Shown here: in pieces, positions 62,710 through 64,000 of the stretch | Position numbering within the stretch: the first letter of the stretch is position 1 | Layout: every line of letters starts with the position of its first letter | Assembly (NCBI RefSeq): GCF_024055595.1 | Contig: NZ_JAMXOF010000001.1 | Coordinates: 1,550,001-1,614,000, forward strand | Direction: 5' to 3' | Length of the DNA: 64,000 nucleotides | From: Mucilaginibacter aurantiaciroseus | GTDB lineage: Bacteria > Bacteroidota > Bacteroidia > Sphingobacteriales > Sphingobacteriaceae | The notes under the pieces: generated by a model | What the model was told of the DNA's origin: nothing | Databases searched by the model: none | Seen by the model: only the letters and a program-made list of their open reading frames with translations | Program-made: the position numbers and the translations under genes

Positions 62710-62719
62710 AAAAGTTAGG

Positions 62720-63181
62720 TTAATTCACCGCTACATAAACCTTAAACTCGGTATGCTCAAAACCTTTATCATTTAGGTTGTACACATCAAAATCGGCAGT
62801 GTAAGTCCTATTAATATCATCCTGCCAGATGTGCTTCCACGTAGCGCCAATACTCTCCGGAAATATACCTTTGGGATCATAAACGCGATATTTCGCAGCG
62901 GGGATAGCCTTGCCGGTAAAACCTTTGGGCAGGTATTCAATCGAGGTAGCTTTACAGCCTAAAATGGCTGTATAATAGTCGTTATGGTCGCTTTCGTAAT
63001 CGGTATAAACACAGTATAGTTCGCTGCCTTCTTTGTCTTCCAGTTTATCGGCAAGGTTGCCTTCGGTAAATTGCTGCCAAAGGGAGCCAATGTCCTGCGC
63101 GGATTGCCCGTCCTTATTGATAGTGCGTACGGCTAAGCCCGCAACGTAAAACATGGGCATGTTTGCTGTTTCGTAATTCAT
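62720..63181 (-). CDS. GyrI-like/AraC effector-binding-domain protein
   Basis: The 153-residue soluble protein fits the stand-alone GyrI-like (SOUL/AraC effector-binding) fold: NMPMFYVAGLAVRTIN, GSLWQQFTEGNLADKL, ELYCVYTDYESDHNDYYTAILGC, the PKGFTGKAIPAAKYRVYDPKG core and a terminal strand FKVYVAVN. Such domains bind hydrophobic small molecules. It lies 17 bases after the SRPBCC gene on the same strand, so the two are probably co-transcribed; a WYL regulator is also nearby. Confidence 0.85.
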   Translation of the reverse strand: MNYETANMPMFYVAGLAVRTINKDGQSAQDIGSLWQQFTEGNLADKLEDKEGSELYCVYTDYESDHNDYYTAILGCKATSIEYLPKGFTGKAIPAAKYRVYDPKGIFPESIGATWKHIWQDDINRTYTADFDVYNLNDKGFEHTEFKVYVAVN

Positions 63182-63198
63182 AGATAAGTGGTTATAAT

Positions 63199-63624
63199 TT
63201 ATCTCTCGATCAGCTTCTTCAAACCATTAAACATCATTTGCCAGTTATTCTCAGAGTGCTCTTTAGATGCCTCATCCTTGATATTATCCTGAATAATGGT
63301 TAGGACGGTAATATCGCCGTTCTCGTTCAATTCGTAGCTAACATCGGCATAATTTTCGGGTTTATCTTCGGTACCGGCCATGATGCTCCAATAGCTGTAC
63401 CTAACATATTTGCCAGGGACTATCTCTTTAATAAAGCCCTTATCCTCGTAGCTTTTGCCATCCCATTCGCCGCTAAACGTTATGGGGCTACCCTCCTTCC
63501 AGTCGGATTTTAATATGGTACCAAAAAAGTATTGCTTCACCACTTCCGGGTCGGTTAGGCCTTTCCAAACCTCAGCGGAGGATGCTTTAAATATTACTCT
63601 TGTTGTTAAGGTTAATTTGCTCAT
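63199..63624 (-). CDS. SRPBCC (AHSA1-type) ligand-binding domain protein
   Basis: The 141-residue protein matches the activator-of-Hsp90-like START/SRPBCC fold: RVIFKASSAEVWKGLTDPEVVKQYFFGT at the N-terminus, GSPITFSGEWDGKSYEDKGFI, PGKYVRYSYW, and a C-terminal helix WQMMFNGLKKLIER. These proteins bind lipophilic ligands in a deep cavity. It is first of a likely two-gene unit with the GyrI-like gene. Confidence 0.9.
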   Translation of the reverse strand: MSKLTLTTRVIFKASSAEVWKGLTDPEVVKQYFFGTILKSDWKEGSPITFSGEWDGKSYEDKGFIKEIVPGKYVRYSYWSIMAGTEDKPENYADVSYELNENGDITVLTIIQDNIKDEASKEHSENNWQMMFNGLKKLIER

Positions 63625-63732
63625 GATATATAAATTTAGATGTGGTGATGTATTAATGACAATTACGTCGCCACAAAGAAATGAGTGAGATTGACAACAG
63701 TATGGCAGCAGGGTGTATTGATTTTAAAAAAT

Positions 63733-63806
63733 ATCATGGCGAGCTTGTCGAACCATTAGCGAATATTGCAGGGCGAATAAGTCTTCGACAAGCTCAAACT
63801 GACAAT
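63733..63806. repeat. Family D inverted repeat, copy 4, entering a WYL regulator gene
   Basis: ATGGCGAGCTTGTCGAACC and GTCTTCGACAAGCTCAAACTGAC are inverted arms. The right arm covers the last codons and the stop of the gene at 63794, so the repeat contributes the TGA. Confidence 0.7.
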
Positions 63807-64000
63807 TCAGAAGCATTCCGCTTCATAATCCCCTCAGCAACTTCCACAACTTTATCTCTTACCATCTGCGGACTTACGATCTCGGCATGGTCGCCAAACA
63901 TCATAAACCAACGTACAAACCCTTCTACAGACATGGTCAGGAAGGTCATTTCGATATTGTTGATTGTACGCTTTTCAGATACAAAACCGTGGTAAAAACG
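63794..64000 (-). CDS. WYL-domain transcriptional regulator, C-terminal fragment
   Basis: The last 68 codons are visible, up to a TGA at 63794–63796; the start lies beyond the right edge. The sequence (RTINNIEMTFLTMSVEGFVRWFMMFGDHAEIVSPQMVRDKV) fits the C-terminal WCX part of YafY-type WYL regulators, where the pattern is [W/F]LLSFGxxxEVLxPxxLRxxV. Such proteins pair an N-terminal DNA-binding helix-turn-helix with a ligand-binding WYL domain. The stop and the final codons lie in a family D repeat arm, so the repeat may have altered the true terminus. Confidence 0.8.
   Translation of the reverse strand, partial: RFYHGFVSEKRTINNIEMTFLTMSVEGFVRWFMMFGDHAEIVSPQMVRDKVVEVAEGIMKRNASELSV

Noticed and set aside
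1..64000. CRISPR array, prophage, insertion sequence, integrase or rRNA operon
   Set aside because: None seen: no regularly spaced short repeats, no transposase, integrase or phage structural motifs, and no rRNA-like sequence.

Overview
The window looks like a chromosomal segment of a Bacteroidota bacterium of the family Sphingobacteriaceae, most likely Mucilaginibacter or a close relative. The grounds are SusC/SusD pairs, an ECF sigma/FecR pair, GldC, −7 promoter elements of the TAnnTTTG type, few Shine-Dalgarno sequences, and many short intergenic inverted repeats. The genus is inferred from general resemblance; no database was searched.

Region 1 (1–6.9 kb) is accessory in character. It starts with the N-terminal two thirds of a minus-strand SusC-like receptor. 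An AT-rich stretch of about 4.5 kb follows, holding a degraded Fpg/Nei-type glycosylase start, a proton-pump-type proteorhodopsin, a Blh beta-carotene dioxygenase split by a frameshift in an 11-T run, and a CrtYcd-type lycopene cyclase. Cyclase and Blh would turn lycopene into beta-carotene and then retinal, the rhodopsin's chromophore. A tRNA-Ser(GCT) gene with a near-consensus promoter closes the stretch.

Region 2 (7–17 kb) is mostly core: a 7TM-HD (PgpH-type) phosphodiesterase, an SPFH-protein operon with two paralogous unknown proteins and an Arc-like protein, thiolase, a POT peptide transporter, a polyprenol-phosphate mannose synthase-like glycosyltransferase and RuvB.

Region 3 (17.2–29.5 kb) is a polysaccharide utilisation locus: ECF sigma factor, FecR anti-sigma factor, SusC with an STN domain, SusD, a GH92 alpha-mannosidase, an exported Gfo/Idh-type oxidoreductase, and a lipoprotein polysaccharide deacetylase. 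The expected substrate is an alpha-mannose-containing glycan.

Region 4 (29.6–40.7 kb) holds QueG, a DEDDh exonuclease, two translationally coupled DUF3857/transglutaminase-like proteins, an NlpC/P60 lipoprotein, MutS and a DUF2071 protein, separated by repeat elements.

Region 5 (40.9–49.3 kb, minus strand) is a cytochrome c maturation cluster in the order ccmB, a carboxypeptidase-regulatory-domain protein, ccmC, a CcmD-like protein, glutamate dehydrogenase, ccmE (CxxxY type), ccmF.

Region 6 (49.5–64 kb) has an SDR and MGMT pair, a four-gene minus-strand signalling operon (CHASE3/GAF hybrid kinase with three receivers, CheR, CheB, and a REC-PAS-kinase-REC protein), GldC and two small membrane proteins, a DEAD-box helicase, an outer-membrane beta-barrel protein, dihydroorotase, a GyrI-like protein, an SRPBCC protein, and the C-terminus of a WYL-type regulator running off the right end.

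No CRISPR array, insertion sequence, prophage or rRNA was seen. The points most worth a second look are the blh frameshift, the SPFH/tandem-paralogue/Arc operon, the chemotaxis-like signalling operon, the repeat families that supply stop codons, and −7 elements lying 4–5 nt from start codons.
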